A stretch of 64,000 nt of DNA, taken from positions 1-64,000 of the forward strand of contig CALGAP010000006.1 in assembly GCA_937958995.1 (NCBI GenBank), read 5' to 3'. This DNA comes from an uncultured Chitinophagaceae bacterium (GTDB lineage Bacteria > Bacteroidota > Bacteroidia > Chitinophagales > Chitinophagaceae). Under the pieces are notes generated by a model. That model saw only the letters and a program-made list of their open reading frames with translations, was not told the origin of the DNA and did no database searches. Positions within the stretch are counted from its first letter, which is position 1. Each line of letters opens with the position of its first letter. The translations under genes were made by a program, and so were the position numbers. Below are positions 16,128 to 24,402 of the stretch, piece after piece.

Positions 16128-18223
16128 TTTGGTTCTTCTCCATTATTCAAACTTTGCCAATCGTCAGCAAGTTCTTTCCAGTTTACCTCTCGTTCTGATT
16201 TTCTTGTCCAAACATTCCAGAAGTCAGGGTCTTTTGAATTTGGTTGGTGTTCCTTTTTAAGTTCGTTCATTTCAACAAGTATTGGAATTGGTGATGCCCA
16301 ACCTAATAAAATAGCCTTTCTAGTCGGAAGAATTGGAAGTTCCTGTAAAAGACCGCCTATATTGTCAGGGACAAGTCGTTTTACTAATTCTTGGTCACGG
16401 TCATTTACAATTCTATGAAGTAAAAAAGTGTTGCATTGTGATAGAACTGTCGGAGAGAGTTCTGAGGGTCTTTGTGAGGAAAGTGTAAGGCTTAAACCAA
16501 ATTTCCGTCCCTCTCTTGCAATCTTCTCAAAAGATTCCGTGCATAGTTGAGAAGCTGAAATCTCTTCCGAACTTTCGTTATATCGTTTAATAAAATTGTG
16601 TGCTTCTTCCATTACTATTACCGTGGGCAATAGTTTGTTATTAGTTCGTCTATATCTTTGAAGCGATTCAAATATTATCCTTGAAATGACGGAAACTAAA
16701 AGATGCGTGATGTCCGAAGGCACAAGGGAAAGGTCAATTATTGAAATACCGTTTACTGTTTTATCAAGCCAATTTTCTAATGATACTTCTTTGTCATCAG
16801 CAATAATCTTGTTCATCCTTGTATCAGATAGCATTGACCGCATTCGCATAATGAGGAAGTCAACAAACTGAATTACACCTGCCTCTTGTGCAAGTCTTTC
16901 AACGTGGTCAGGAATTGCTGTTACATTAAACGGAATAGGAGTATCCTCATTAGGGCCAACTGAAATATTTAAGCCTCCAAAATTTTCAACTAAGACTTTT
17001 ATAGCCTGAAGACAGGATTCCACATCTTCACGAGAAAAAGCTGCGTAATACTCAACTAATTTTCCTGTTGCTTTATCATTGAATGATTTGTATCGGGAAT
17101 CTACAACTGCTTTCACACTTTCGGAAAGTTCCTTAAACTTTGGTTTTAATTCATCTATGTCACAGTTTCGCTCAAAAAGTTCGCAATCCTCAATTATACT
17201 TAGTAACTTATTTCCAAAAGCAGTTGCACTTTCCTTGTAATTTGAACTTGCTGATAGATCAACTCGCAAGGATGCGTAGCAGCTTGAAAAATGACTTCTT
17301 GCTTTTGTTTGGAAATCTGAGATTCCATCTGTTTCACCAGACCTTAGTTCTCTTAATGCCCTCCTTAATATTGGCCTTTGAGTTCTTCCGCTTGCATTGG
17401 AAAACGAACTCCATTCATAGCTGTTCCACAACCAGGCGGGAACTTTCAGCTCCTTAAAAGTTGCCTTTTCCGCCTCCGTTAATTCAACTTTGAACTTCTT
17501 AATGTCACAGTTCAGGTCGTTAAACGCATTTGTGTATTCACCATTTGGGTCAAGAATAATAAAACGAGTATTTAATTTCTGCTCTTCAGGTAGGCGTCTA
17601 GATGCCTCTTCCAACGACCACCTTATTACACCTGCAACGCTACACGATTTGCCGCTTCCAGTATTTCCAAGTATTGCTACGTGTCTGCCAAAAAGTTTAT
17701 CAGGATTGATTTTAACTTCTGCATTTCCTGCAATCGGAGCAATGCCAATCTTTACAACTGAATTTTTTTCCTTGTTTTCAACTATTGATTTTAACTGAAT
17801 CTCTGTTGGAAGAATAACAGTATCACCAATTGAAGGGAAACTGTAAACACCTCTCTCTAATTTGTATGTTTTATCTTCAATTTTGCCTTCCTGCTTTAGG
17901 GTTCCCATTGGCGTAATGGACATCTTCCGTAATGGGAAGGGTAAATCAATCAAATCAAAATCTTTGTAACCCTTTCGTTTTGGGTATTGGCTATGCTCAA
18001 CGCCAATCCAACTGATTAGACCCACTAATGCACCGACTTCATTTGGGATTAGCACAAATCCGTTAATTCTTGGAAAGAGCGAAGGAGTGCCTGTATTCAG
18101 AGCGGTGTTCTGTGGTGCTGATGTATCAAGCATCACCTTTATTTCGTTCGGTGAAACATAATCAACCGTTCCGATTGTCAGGTTTCTTAAATGGTCGTAA
18201 TCGTATTGGTTAATATTGCTCAT
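16124..18223 (-). CDS. herA: HerA-type ATPase of a SIR2-HerA defence pair
   Basis: The 699-residue protein has an N-terminal HAS-barrel-like part (LTIGTVDYVSPNEIKVML) and a DUF87/HerA-FtsK ATPase core with Walker A LGNTGSGKSCS near residue 189, Walker B IVMEEAHNF near 539, a sensor-like LTLSSQRPSEL near 585 and an arginine-finger region LLHRIVND near 620. HerA proteins form hexameric DNA translocases. The gene overlaps sir2 upstream and hsdR downstream by 4 bp each. SIR2-HerA pairs are known anti-phage systems (described as SIR2-HerA or Nezha) in which the two assemble and deplete NAD during infection. The location inside a type I restriction operon is the unusual part. Confidence 0.9.
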   Translation of the reverse strand: MSNINQYDYDHLRNLTIGTVDYVSPNEIKVMLDTSAPQNTALNTGTPSLFPRINGFVLIPNEVGALVGLISWIGVEHSQYPKRKGYKDFDLIDLPFPLRKMSITPMGTLKQEGKIEDKTYKLERGVYSFPSIGDTVILPTEIQLKSIVENKEKNSVVKIGIAPIAGNAEVKINPDKLFGRHVAILGNTGSGKSCSVAGVIRWSLEEASRRLPEEQKLNTRFIILDPNGEYTNAFNDLNCDIKKFKVELTEAEKATFKELKVPAWLWNSYEWSSFSNASGRTQRPILRRALRELRSGETDGISDFQTKARSHFSSCYASLRVDLSASSNYKESATAFGNKLLSIIEDCELFERNCDIDELKPKFKELSESVKAVVDSRYKSFNDKATGKLVEYYAAFSREDVESCLQAIKVLVENFGGLNISVGPNEDTPIPFNVTAIPDHVERLAQEAGVIQFVDFLIMRMRSMLSDTRMNKIIADDKEVSLENWLDKTVNGISIIDLSLVPSDITHLLVSVISRIIFESLQRYRRTNNKLLPTVIVMEEAHNFIKRYNESSEEISASQLCTESFEKIAREGRKFGLSLTLSSQRPSELSPTVLSQCNTFLLHRIVNDRDQELVKRLVPDNIGGLLQELPILPTRKAILLGWASPIPILVEMNELKKEHQPNSKDPDFWNVWTRKSEREVNWKELADDWQSLNNGEEPK

Positions 18224-19557
18224 TCCTCACCTTTATTTTCATTCCATGAATTATCGCCACCCTTGTTTCGGTCGCCTCTGTTATCTTTCAGTTTTTGCAT
18301 TCTAACCGTCAAGCGATCAATAGCCGACTTCGGTAAATAAAATTCAACAAGGTTTCTCAGGTCAGCAAAATGTTCTCCTATCAATAACGTGCATTGTGCT
18401 GAATTTTTATCTTCCAAAAATTTTACGGCGCGTTCTCTTGAGGCACCAAAATTCATCGGTTCGCCTTCATTAGCATAATTTTTATCCCATGTTATAACGA
18501 CCAAATGTGTTGATGGGATTGTAAGCATGTCTTCAATCACTCTATTAATGTGGCTATCTCCAAAGCCGTAGCCGTAAGTAATGATTACAGAATTCGGTTG
18601 ACAAACAGCTGACGAAAAATCACGGAATAGTTCAGCGTACGGATAAAATGCCGTTTCAATATCCTTAGAAGAATTGGGATAAATAACCACTTGTTCTGTA
18701 ACTTTTTCCGGTATTTCTGGATGAGTTTCTTCTGCACCAAAAGGCAAAAGGGACCTGATAATCTTGTCATCCGTAAATTTCCAGTCAATTGACCCATGAA
18801 GTTTTGTAATTCTTGCAACACCTTCAACATATCGGGGTTCACCTCTGATACCCGGTGGATTGTAATGGTAATCTAACTCAAGCCGCGTATTTCGAAATAT
18901 CGGCAAAATCTTTCCTTTAAATCTATCTAATAACAATACCCCAGTTGAATCACAAGCTAATTCAATAAACCTGTCATAATTGGTTGTAAATATGTTCAGA
19001 CGTTCTCTCGATGCTGCTCTGCTTGTAAAACTTAGAATAAAACTTTTCAACAGGTTAAAAGCCAAAATTCCTTTTTCATCTTCTGCTTTTAGTTTGTTTA
19101 AAAAATCTCTCTCCGTTTTAAGGATGGCCTGTATAAAAGCCAACAAGTTGGTATTTAGTTTTATTTCTAAATCAACGTGTCGGTCATCATCAAGAATTTT
19201 CAAACCGTTAATCAGTTCTAATGCAACACGAATATCATCTTCAATATTCGCTTCACCACGATTCATTTTTTGTGCCGTCACATCTGCTTTAGCCTTAATT
19301 TTTTCATCAAGACCGTTCTCAAGTACAAGCCGTGGCATTTCTTGTGGTCTCACACCTGCGGTAAAAGAAACTGCACTTGTTAAGCCACTTCCAATGAGCA
19401 ATGATAAATGTTCACTTTGAAATATGGCGGAAAGCCAAGGTTCAACCTCTTTTTTTAATTCTTCGATATTGATTTCTTCGATATCAGAAGTGCAAACAAG
19501 CTTTGTGTTTGTTTTCAGAATGTGTTTTAGGTTCCAATCAATGCCGAAAAATTCCAT
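18220..19557 (-). CDS. SIR2-family NADase effector paired with HerA
   Basis: The 445-residue protein has a SIR2_2-type domain: LSLLIGSGLTSAV near residue 54 (nucleotide-binding glycine loop), NIFTTNYDRF near 194 (the conserved TxNYD), KLHGSIDW near 254 (catalytic His) and ITYGYGFGDSHINR near 332. These motifs are those of defence SIR2 NAD hydrolases rather than protein deacetylases. A charged Asn/Gly/Lys-rich tail ends the protein. It starts 6 bp after hsdS and overlaps herA by 4 bp, so both are co-translated and probably form a complex that degrades NAD on infection. Confidence 0.9.
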   Translation of the reverse strand: MEFFGIDWNLKHILKTNTKLVCTSDIEEINIEELKKEVEPWLSAIFQSEHLSLLIGSGLTSAVSFTAGVRPQEMPRLVLENGLDEKIKAKADVTAQKMNRGEANIEDDIRVALELINGLKILDDDRHVDLEIKLNTNLLAFIQAILKTERDFLNKLKAEDEKGILAFNLLKSFILSFTSRAASRERLNIFTTNYDRFIELACDSTGVLLLDRFKGKILPIFRNTRLELDYHYNPPGIRGEPRYVEGVARITKLHGSIDWKFTDDKIIRSLLPFGAEETHPEIPEKVTEQVVIYPNSSKDIETAFYPYAELFRDFSSAVCQPNSVIITYGYGFGDSHINRVIEDMLTIPSTHLVVITWDKNYANEGEPMNFGASRERAVKFLEDKNSAQCTLLIGEHFADLRNLVEFYLPKSAIDRLTVRMQKLKDNRGDRNKGGDNSWNENKGEE

Positions 19558-19563
19558 ATATCG

Positions 19564-21030
19564 TTATTTTATTTGCACCCTCACCTCTCCACTCATCAGC
19601 TTCGGTAGCAATGCATCACGTAGTCGTGTGAGTGTTCCAATTTGGATTTGATTACTTAGCATTTTTTTAAAGTAAGCGCCGACTGATTCTTCAAAACCCA
19701 AGATCGCATCTTCCTTTGGGACTCGAACCAGATGCTCTTTGAATGTATTTGTTGTTATGGTATCAAAAACGCTTCCATAGGCAGCAGCTTGTAGTTCATC
19801 AACACTGTGTGCTACTAATAAATAAGTAAAGAAGTAACAATTTTCATATTTTGGTTTTATACCATAATTTGATTGGCTGAATGCCATAGGCTCCGAGAGT
19901 AAGCAATATTTCCCAACCGTTCCCCTTGCGGAAACTACGGTAGAGAATTTGGGAAGAAGTTTAGCGGAACTATTGCTTAAACCTACTTCAGTAATTGATT
20001 TCTCTGTGGTTATGATAAAATCTTTGTGGTTGGAAGCAATATCCCCGCCAGCGAGCCATTTGATTGATCCATTCCAGTACTCAGGCACTTCTGTTTTGGG
20101 AGTACCACCCCCAACCAACTCAACCATATCAAATAAGCTTTTTTCCTCCCAATTTTCTTCAGCCTCCTCTACAAACCACTGCCTGAACAAGGTTTCAGCG
20201 AGTTGCTCCAGGGTTTTGTTTTGTCGGTGGAGGAGGTCTATTTTATCATCGAGACATATTAATAATTCAGCAATAGAACTCTGATCGCCTATCGGAGGTA
20301 AAGAAATTTTAATTTTCTTTAATTCTGAGGACTTGATCCCCTCGACAGTACTTCCAGAAGCGCGTGATTGTAAAACATTTTTACCCACATCACTCTGGAG
20401 ATAATATTTCAAAAATATGCTGTTGCATATTTCTCTTTTTGTCCGAAGGGTTATGATACGTTGAGCTAATGCAACATTCTTATCTTTGATTAAAGCGACT
20501 TCACCTAAAGGCGCTTCTGTCGTTAGAATTACATCATTTATTTCTGGATAGCCTCTGGTCATCCAGGCATCATAATCTTCAGCAGCGATAAATTCGTTTG
20601 GTTCGAGTAATTTGCCGTCCTTTACAATCTTTGCTGTAACTAGTGGTATGCCAGAAACTGTTTTCGTTGGTGTTTTACCTCTATAATCAATAAATTTTTC
20701 GACCACTTCTTCAAGAGAATACTCTTTCCATCTGCTATATACTTCGATTCCGACTCTGTCAATATGTTCCAATACAGCTTGCTCTTTAACAGTATTGTAG
20801 TGCACTAAATCAATTTTGAAATTGATACCCTTTTCTTCAAATTCGACCTGCATTTTCAAAATGTCATCCAAGGTTATTTCAGCCCCTTTAATGGCAATAT
20901 CAATATCTGAATCCGGCCGATAGTTTCCTTTGGCTCTCGAACCAAAAACAATAGCCTTATCGACTTTTGAATTGGCTTCAAAGACTTCGCTCAGTTTTGT
21001 GATAATATCTTCTGGTAGTCCGAATCTCAT
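19564..21030 (-). CDS. hsdS: Type I specificity subunit HsdS fused to an N-terminal MNT nucleotidyltransferase domain
   Basis: Residues about 1-95 form a minimal nucleotidyltransferase domain: VFGSRAKGN near 30 followed by DSDIDIAI near 45, the GS...DxD core of MntA/HepT-type antitoxins. From about 100 (SRWKEYSLEEVVEKF) the protein is a normal HsdS with two target-recognition domains, a central conserved segment NKTLEQLAETLFRQWF, and the usual C-terminal LTRLRDALLPKLMSGEV. Stand-alone HsdS proteins normally begin at the WKEY-like segment, so this is a genuine in-frame fusion. Met at 21030 is preferred since it lies one base after the stop of the upstream HI0074-like gene. The recognition part sets the DNA sequence for HsdM and HsdR. 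What the MNT domain does on HsdS is unknown. Confidence 0.85.
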   Translation of the reverse strand: MRFGLPEDIITKLSEVFEANSKVDKAIVFGSRAKGNYRPDSDIDIAIKGAEITLDDILKMQVEFEEKGINFKIDLVHYNTVKEQAVLEHIDRVGIEVYSRWKEYSLEEVVEKFIDYRGKTPTKTVSGIPLVTAKIVKDGKLLEPNEFIAAEDYDAWMTRGYPEINDVILTTEAPLGEVALIKDKNVALAQRIITLRTKREICNSIFLKYYLQSDVGKNVLQSRASGSTVEGIKSSELKKIKISLPPIGDQSSIAELLICLDDKIDLLHRQNKTLEQLAETLFRQWFVEEAEENWEEKSLFDMVELVGGGTPKTEVPEYWNGSIKWLAGGDIASNHKDFIITTEKSITEVGLSNSSAKLLPKFSTVVSARGTVGKYCLLSEPMAFSQSNYGIKPKYENCYFFTYLLVAHSVDELQAAAYGSVFDTITTNTFKEHLVRVPKEDAILGFEESVGAYFKKMLSNQIQIGTLTRLRDALLPKLMSGEVRVQIK

Positions 21031-21031
21031 G

Positions 21032-21505
21032 TTATTTCGTTGTATCGGCATCAAATCCTAAGTCAGTCTGTTCGCCTAATTTCTGTTCGTTGATTTTTTC
21101 AAGCTGCATACGAGTTTCCAATTGAATAAATATTCCGTGGTATGTCGAAACGATATTTTCAGCAATTTGATCCGCAATTTCTTCATCATAACTATGGGAA
21201 GTCTTGCACCTTGCCTGATATAGCGCTCGCCAATGTTTTTCATCAATAAGCCCCCGGGCGGCAGCATCAATAAATATCTTTACAGGTTTTTCACGTTCGC
21301 CATCATACCCTCTTTCAACTACATAATCCTGCAAGGTTTTCCACCCCATATCACAAGTGAACTCAAACGCTTGTATCAGCCCTTGCTGTTCCAGGTCTGA
21401 AAGGTCTCTTTCCTCAGCTTATGCAATGGCTTCGCTAAGCCCCGCCAGTGCTTTCCTGTAATTGTGAAAACGCTGTATCCAACGTATGTCTTTATCTTGA
21501 CTCAT
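21032..21505 (-). pseudogene. HI0074/HepT-like nucleotidyltransferase-binding protein with an in-frame stop
   Basis: Starting from ATG at 21505 the frame reads MSQDKDIRWIQRFHNYRKAL and stops after 28 codons at TAA (21419-21421). The same frame continues afterwards with LEQQGLIQAFEFT, MGWKTLQDYV and the RCKTSHSYDE motif of the HI0074 family to 21032. HI0074-type proteins are the helical partners of MNT nucleotidyltransferases, and an MNT domain follows directly on hsdS. The single nonsense codon separates a complete-looking 157-codon gene into two parts. Restart at Met 21349 could give a 105-residue C-terminal piece that keeps the S-H-Y/D-E motif. Confidence 0.75.
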
Positions 21506-21764
21506 GAACGATCTTGTAATTAAGTTCCTGGACCCAATTGATGCGAACGCCTCTATTGTTCTCTTCCGCTTTAAAATGGATGCTCTCGTATGGAGCAATC
21601 ACATCCCCTTCAAATACATAAGTTCCAATTGATCCAATCTTTTCATGGTCAATGTGTACCAACAATTGATCATAATAGTTTCTCCTTCCAATTTTAACAC
21701 GATATGAGTGTTCAGCTTTGTGCGTGTCAGGATGAATCGTGCGGTGAACAGTTTTTACTTTCAT
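21492..21764 (-). CDS. Unknown 90-residue protein in the hsd operon
   Basis: The product (MKVKTVHRTIHPDTHKAEHS...) is basic at its N-terminus, has no signal peptide or membrane segment, and is predicted by eye to be rich in beta strands. The family is not recognised. Its start overlaps the hsdM stop by 4 bp (ATGA), and its end overlaps the HI0074-like start by 14 bp, so it is translated with the operon. Position between hsdM and the toxin-antitoxin-like pair suggests an accessory or anti-restriction-control role, which is only a guess. Confidence 0.65.
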   Translation of the reverse strand: MKVKTVHRTIHPDTHKAEHSYRVKIGRRNYYDQLLVHIDHEKIGSIGTYVFEGDVIAPYESIHFKAEENNRGVRINWVQELNYKIVHESR

Positions 21765-23359
21765 TGTGGTATTTTGATTTTGGACAGGTTTTCAAGAATT
21801 CGTTTGTTTAAATCCGCCTCTTCCGCCATTTGCTTTTCAAGTTCTGTTTTCAACGCGTTGAACCGTTCCTCAAAGTTGAAGTCATCTTCTTCGTCTGCCA
21901 ATCCAACATACCTTCCAGGCGTCAATACATAATTCATCTTTTGAACTTCCTCAAGAGGAGCAGATTTACAAAAGCCGGGTATGTCCTGATAGTCGCCATC
22001 CGGATTCCGCCAGTTGTGGTAGGTACCAGCAATCTCCTTTATGTCATCATCACTGAGTTCCCGGTTTCTCCTGTTTACAAGATGTCCTTTATTGCGGGCA
22101 TCTATAAAAAGTATCTCATTCTCCCTGTTCCTGAACCTATGATTGGTTTTGTTCCGTGATAGAAACCATAAGCATGCAGGAATCTGAGTGTTCAGAAAAA
22201 GCTTTGTCGGCAGGTTGACAATACAATCCACCAGTTTTTTTTCAATAATCGCTTTTCGTATCTTACCTTCACCGCCACTGTTGGAAGTCAATGACCCTTT
22301 TGATAAAACAAATCCGGCTTGTCCGGTAGGGGACAGGTGATACAGGAAGTGCATGATCCAGGCGTAGTTGGCATTACCAACGGGGGGCGCCATTTTTTCT
22401 CCCAATATTTTCCAGCGGGCATCGTCACGCAGGAGTTCCCCGCTCCAGTCACTGTCATTGAAAGGAGGGTTGGCAATGATGTAATCTGCTTTCAGGTCTT
22501 TATGCGCATCGTTTAAAAATGAACCTTCGTTGTTCCATTTCACATTGCTGCTGTCAATACCACGGATGGCTAAATTCATTTTAGCCAATCGCCATGTGGT
22601 CTGGTTGCTTTCCTGCCCGTAAATGGAAATACGGTCTTTCGGATCAATGGCTAGCTTCTTCGGGTTGTGTTTTTTGTAGTAATCCTGGTGCGCCTCTACA
22701 AATTTTTCACTTTGCACGAACATTCCACCACTGCCACAGCAAGGGTCAAACACCCTGCCTTCATAAGGTTCCAGCATTTCCACCAGCAACTTCACCACAC
22801 AGGCAGGCGTGTAGAACTGTCCGCCCTTTTTACCTTCTGCAAGAGCAAACTCGCCAAGGAAATATTCAAACACGCGGCCAAGCACATCTTTGCTTTGCGC
22901 TTCTTTTGTTCCCAGCGTGGCGGAACCGATGAGGTTCACCAGACCTCCAAGACTGGCTTTATCCAGTTTCTCCTGTGCATATACTTTCGGCAGCACACCT
23001 CGCAGGGAAGGATTGTCTTTTTCGATGGCATCCATGGCATCGTCAATGTCCTTGCCGATGGTAGGCTGTGCGGCTCTTCCCTGTATCCATTTCCATCGTG
23101 CGGCAGGTGGGACGTAAAAGACTTTTTCCGCTACGTACTCATTCACATCTTCAGGGTCAGCGCCTTCGTACTCGCCTTTTCCTTCTTTGAGCCTGCTATA
23201 CAATTCTTCAAAGGCATCGGAGATGTATTTCAGGAAGATCAAACCAAGCACTACGTGCTTGTATTCGGCCGCGTCCATGTTCTTACGGAGCTTGTCCGCA
23301 GCCTTCCATAATTTTTTCTCCAAAGGTTCTTCCTTCTCTTCTTTTTTAGCTTTTGCCAT
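21761..23359 (-). CDS. hsdM: Type I restriction DNA methyltransferase subunit M
   Basis: The 532-residue protein has the HsdM N-terminal helical domain (residues about 10-150) and an N6-adenine methyltransferase core with motif I VFDPCCGSGGMF near 208 and motif IV IANPPFND near 296. It methylates adenine at the sites chosen by HsdS and forms part of the restriction complex with HsdR. It begins 8 bp after the XRE regulator gene and overlaps the next small gene by 4 bp. Length and motifs are complete, so the modification function should be active. Confidence 0.95.
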   Translation of the reverse strand: MAKAKKEEKEEPLEKKLWKAADKLRKNMDAAEYKHVVLGLIFLKYISDAFEELYSRLKEGKGEYEGADPEDVNEYVAEKVFYVPPAARWKWIQGRAAQPTIGKDIDDAMDAIEKDNPSLRGVLPKVYAQEKLDKASLGGLVNLIGSATLGTKEAQSKDVLGRVFEYFLGEFALAEGKKGGQFYTPACVVKLLVEMLEPYEGRVFDPCCGSGGMFVQSEKFVEAHQDYYKKHNPKKLAIDPKDRISIYGQESNQTTWRLAKMNLAIRGIDSSNVKWNNEGSFLNDAHKDLKADYIIANPPFNDSDWSGELLRDDARWKILGEKMAPPVGNANYAWIMHFLYHLSPTGQAGFVLSKGSLTSNSGGEGKIRKAIIEKKLVDCIVNLPTKLFLNTQIPACLWFLSRNKTNHRFRNRENEILFIDARNKGHLVNRRNRELSDDDIKEIAGTYHNWRNPDGDYQDIPGFCKSAPLEEVQKMNYVLTPGRYVGLADEEDDFNFEERFNALKTELEKQMAEEADLNKRILENLSKIKIPQ

Positions 23360-23367
23360 CGTGTGGT

Positions 23368-23661
23368 TTACTTATGCTTTTTAATTTTTTTCGAAACTGA
23401 TTTCAGGGCGTCATCGGCTACGTCCTCATCCTTTACAATCTCATACACCTGATCGGCCAGCCAGAGCGTGAGCAGTTCATCCTTGCTTGTTTTAAAGATG
23501 TCTGCCAGTTGAATGACCTGCTCTTTCTTCGCCTTGCGTTCGCCCAATTCGATCTTGCTTACGATGGAAGCATCCACTTCAAGCATGGAGGCAACCTGTC
23601 GTAACAGCAAGTTTTGCTTTGTCCTTAATTCCCTGATCCGGTCTCCGAACTGCGTAGCCAT
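23368..23661 (-). CDS. XRE-family transcriptional regulator of the hsd operon
   Basis: The 97-residue protein has a Cro/C1 helix-turn-helix (GDRIRELRTKQNLLLRQVASMLEVDASIVSKIELG) and a C-terminal helical tail rich in Lys. As first gene of the operon, 8 bp before hsdM, it probably controls expression of the modification and restriction genes. A short palindrome lies directly upstream of its start. Similar regulators sit before hsdM in many Bacteroidetes. Confidence 0.85.
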   Translation of the reverse strand: MATQFGDRIRELRTKQNLLLRQVASMLEVDASIVSKIELGERKAKKEQVIQLADIFKTSKDELLTLWLADQVYEIVKDEDVADDALKSVSKKIKKHK

Positions 23662-23669
23662 GATAATAA

Positions 23670-23681
23670 TTGTCTTGACAA
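23670..23681. promoter_or_regulatory. Candidate operator of the hsd operon regulator
   Basis: TTGTCTTGACAA is a palindrome (arms TTGTC/GACAA, spacer TT) 8 bp upstream of the XRE gene start, a typical place for autoregulation by a controller protein. The flanking bases AA/AATT extend the symmetry slightly. Confidence 0.35.
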
Positions 23682-23735
23682 ATTTTGGCTAATATAGGAA
23701 AAGAAGAACAAAAGAAGGGTAAAAAGAATGAGGAA

Positions 23736-23768
23736 GTTGCCAACATTGCAAAGTCTGCAAAGTTGCAG
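23736..23768. repeat. Iteron-like 9-bp repeats
   Basis: GTTGCCAAC, ATTGCAAAG, TCTGCAAAG and TTGCAGGG follow each other with a 9-bp period between the XRE and symE genes; TGCAAAGT is exact at 23747-23754 and 23756-23763. They may bind a regulator or replication protein, though they could be chance low-complexity sequence. Confidence 0.3.
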
Positions 23769-23807
23769 GGAGAGTTTTAAAGAGGGAAACTAAGCCTATA
23801 ACCGCGG

Positions 23808-24101
23808 TTATTGACCGCCCTCGGGATCGTCAGAAGGGTTTTGAGTGGTAATAATAATCTTGTTTTGAGTATGCAGCACGATTACTTCCTGACCGGAAGT
23901 GAAGCCACTTTCCTGCAGCCATTTTCCACAAAGACGGATTTCGGGGAAGATTACCCCCCGATAGGAGCGCTGAAAGTATTTGGGATATACTTTCAGGCGT
24001 CTTTCTCCGCTCTGTGGAAAACTTTTTTTCTTCGTCACGTGGCTATAATTTCTTGCTACGAAAATACAATTAATAATACTTGTGTGCAAAATAAACCGCA
24101 T
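23808..24101 (-). CDS. symE: SymE-family toxin
   Basis: The 97-residue frame ends in a SymE domain (RRLKVYPKYF, FPEIRLCGKWLQESGF, QEVIVLHTQNKIIIT), related to the AbrB/MazE fold but acting as an RNA- or DNA-targeting toxin in E. coli. The N-terminal 30 residues are not typical, so the real start may be a later codon near residue 23. In E. coli symE lies beside the hsd type I restriction genes and is held down by the antisense RNA SymR. Here too it lies next to an hsd operon on the same strand. No SymR-like RNA could be identified by eye, but a strong inverted repeat lies within the gene at 23970-23996. Confidence 0.75.
   Translation of the reverse strand: MRFILHTSIINCIFVARNYSHVTKKKSFPQSGERRLKVYPKYFQRSYRGVIFPEIRLCGKWLQESGFTSGQEVIVLHTQNKIIITTQNPSDDPEGGQ
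23970..23996. repeat. Inverted repeat inside symE
   Basis: CTGAAAGTA (23970-23978) and TACTTTCAG (23988-23996) are perfect 9-bp inverted arms around a 9-base loop. In the symE mRNA this hairpin would cover codons for RLKVYPKYFQ at the beginning of the conserved domain. It may control translation or bind a regulator. Confidence 0.35.
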
Positions 24102-24191
24102 AAAAATATGATTTATTGCTATTTGGCTATGATTTTCAGCGAATTAAAATATTCGGGATATTTGCAGCAAAAGGCAACATCTTAGCATACT

Positions 24192-24401
24192 GTGACAAAA
24201 TTGCAATTAAACAGAATCAAGGCCGTACTGGCCGAAAAGAATAAAAGCAGTAAAGACCTGGCTAATCACCTGGACAAAACTGAATCCACGGTTTCCCGAT
24301 GGTGTACCAACGAAGTGCAGCCCTCGATTGAGACGTTGTACGAAATATCTAAATTTCTGAAAGTGGACATCCGGGAGCTATTGGTATCCACCCGTCCCTG
24401 A
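24192..24401 (+). CDS. Orphan XRE-family HTH regulator
   Basis: The 69-residue protein, with a GTG start, reads NRIKAVLAEKNKSSKDLANHL followed by ESTVSRWCTNEVQPS, the short Cro/C1 form usually found ahead of restriction-modification genes in Bacteroidetes. It is divergent from symE and convergent with the replication gene at 24403, ending one base before it. No partner gene follows in its direction, so it may control symE, the hsd operon or element genes. A weak -7-like GATATTTG lies at 24157-24164. Confidence 0.8.
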   Translation: MTKLQLNRIKAVLAEKNKSSKDLANHLDKTESTVSRWCTNEVQPSIETLYEISKFLKVDIRELLVSTRP

Positions 24402-24402
24402 A

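Noticed and set aside
22667..23311. 214-residue plus-strand frame opposite hsdM
   Set aside because: It is antisense to conserved HsdM sequence and has no start signal or motif.
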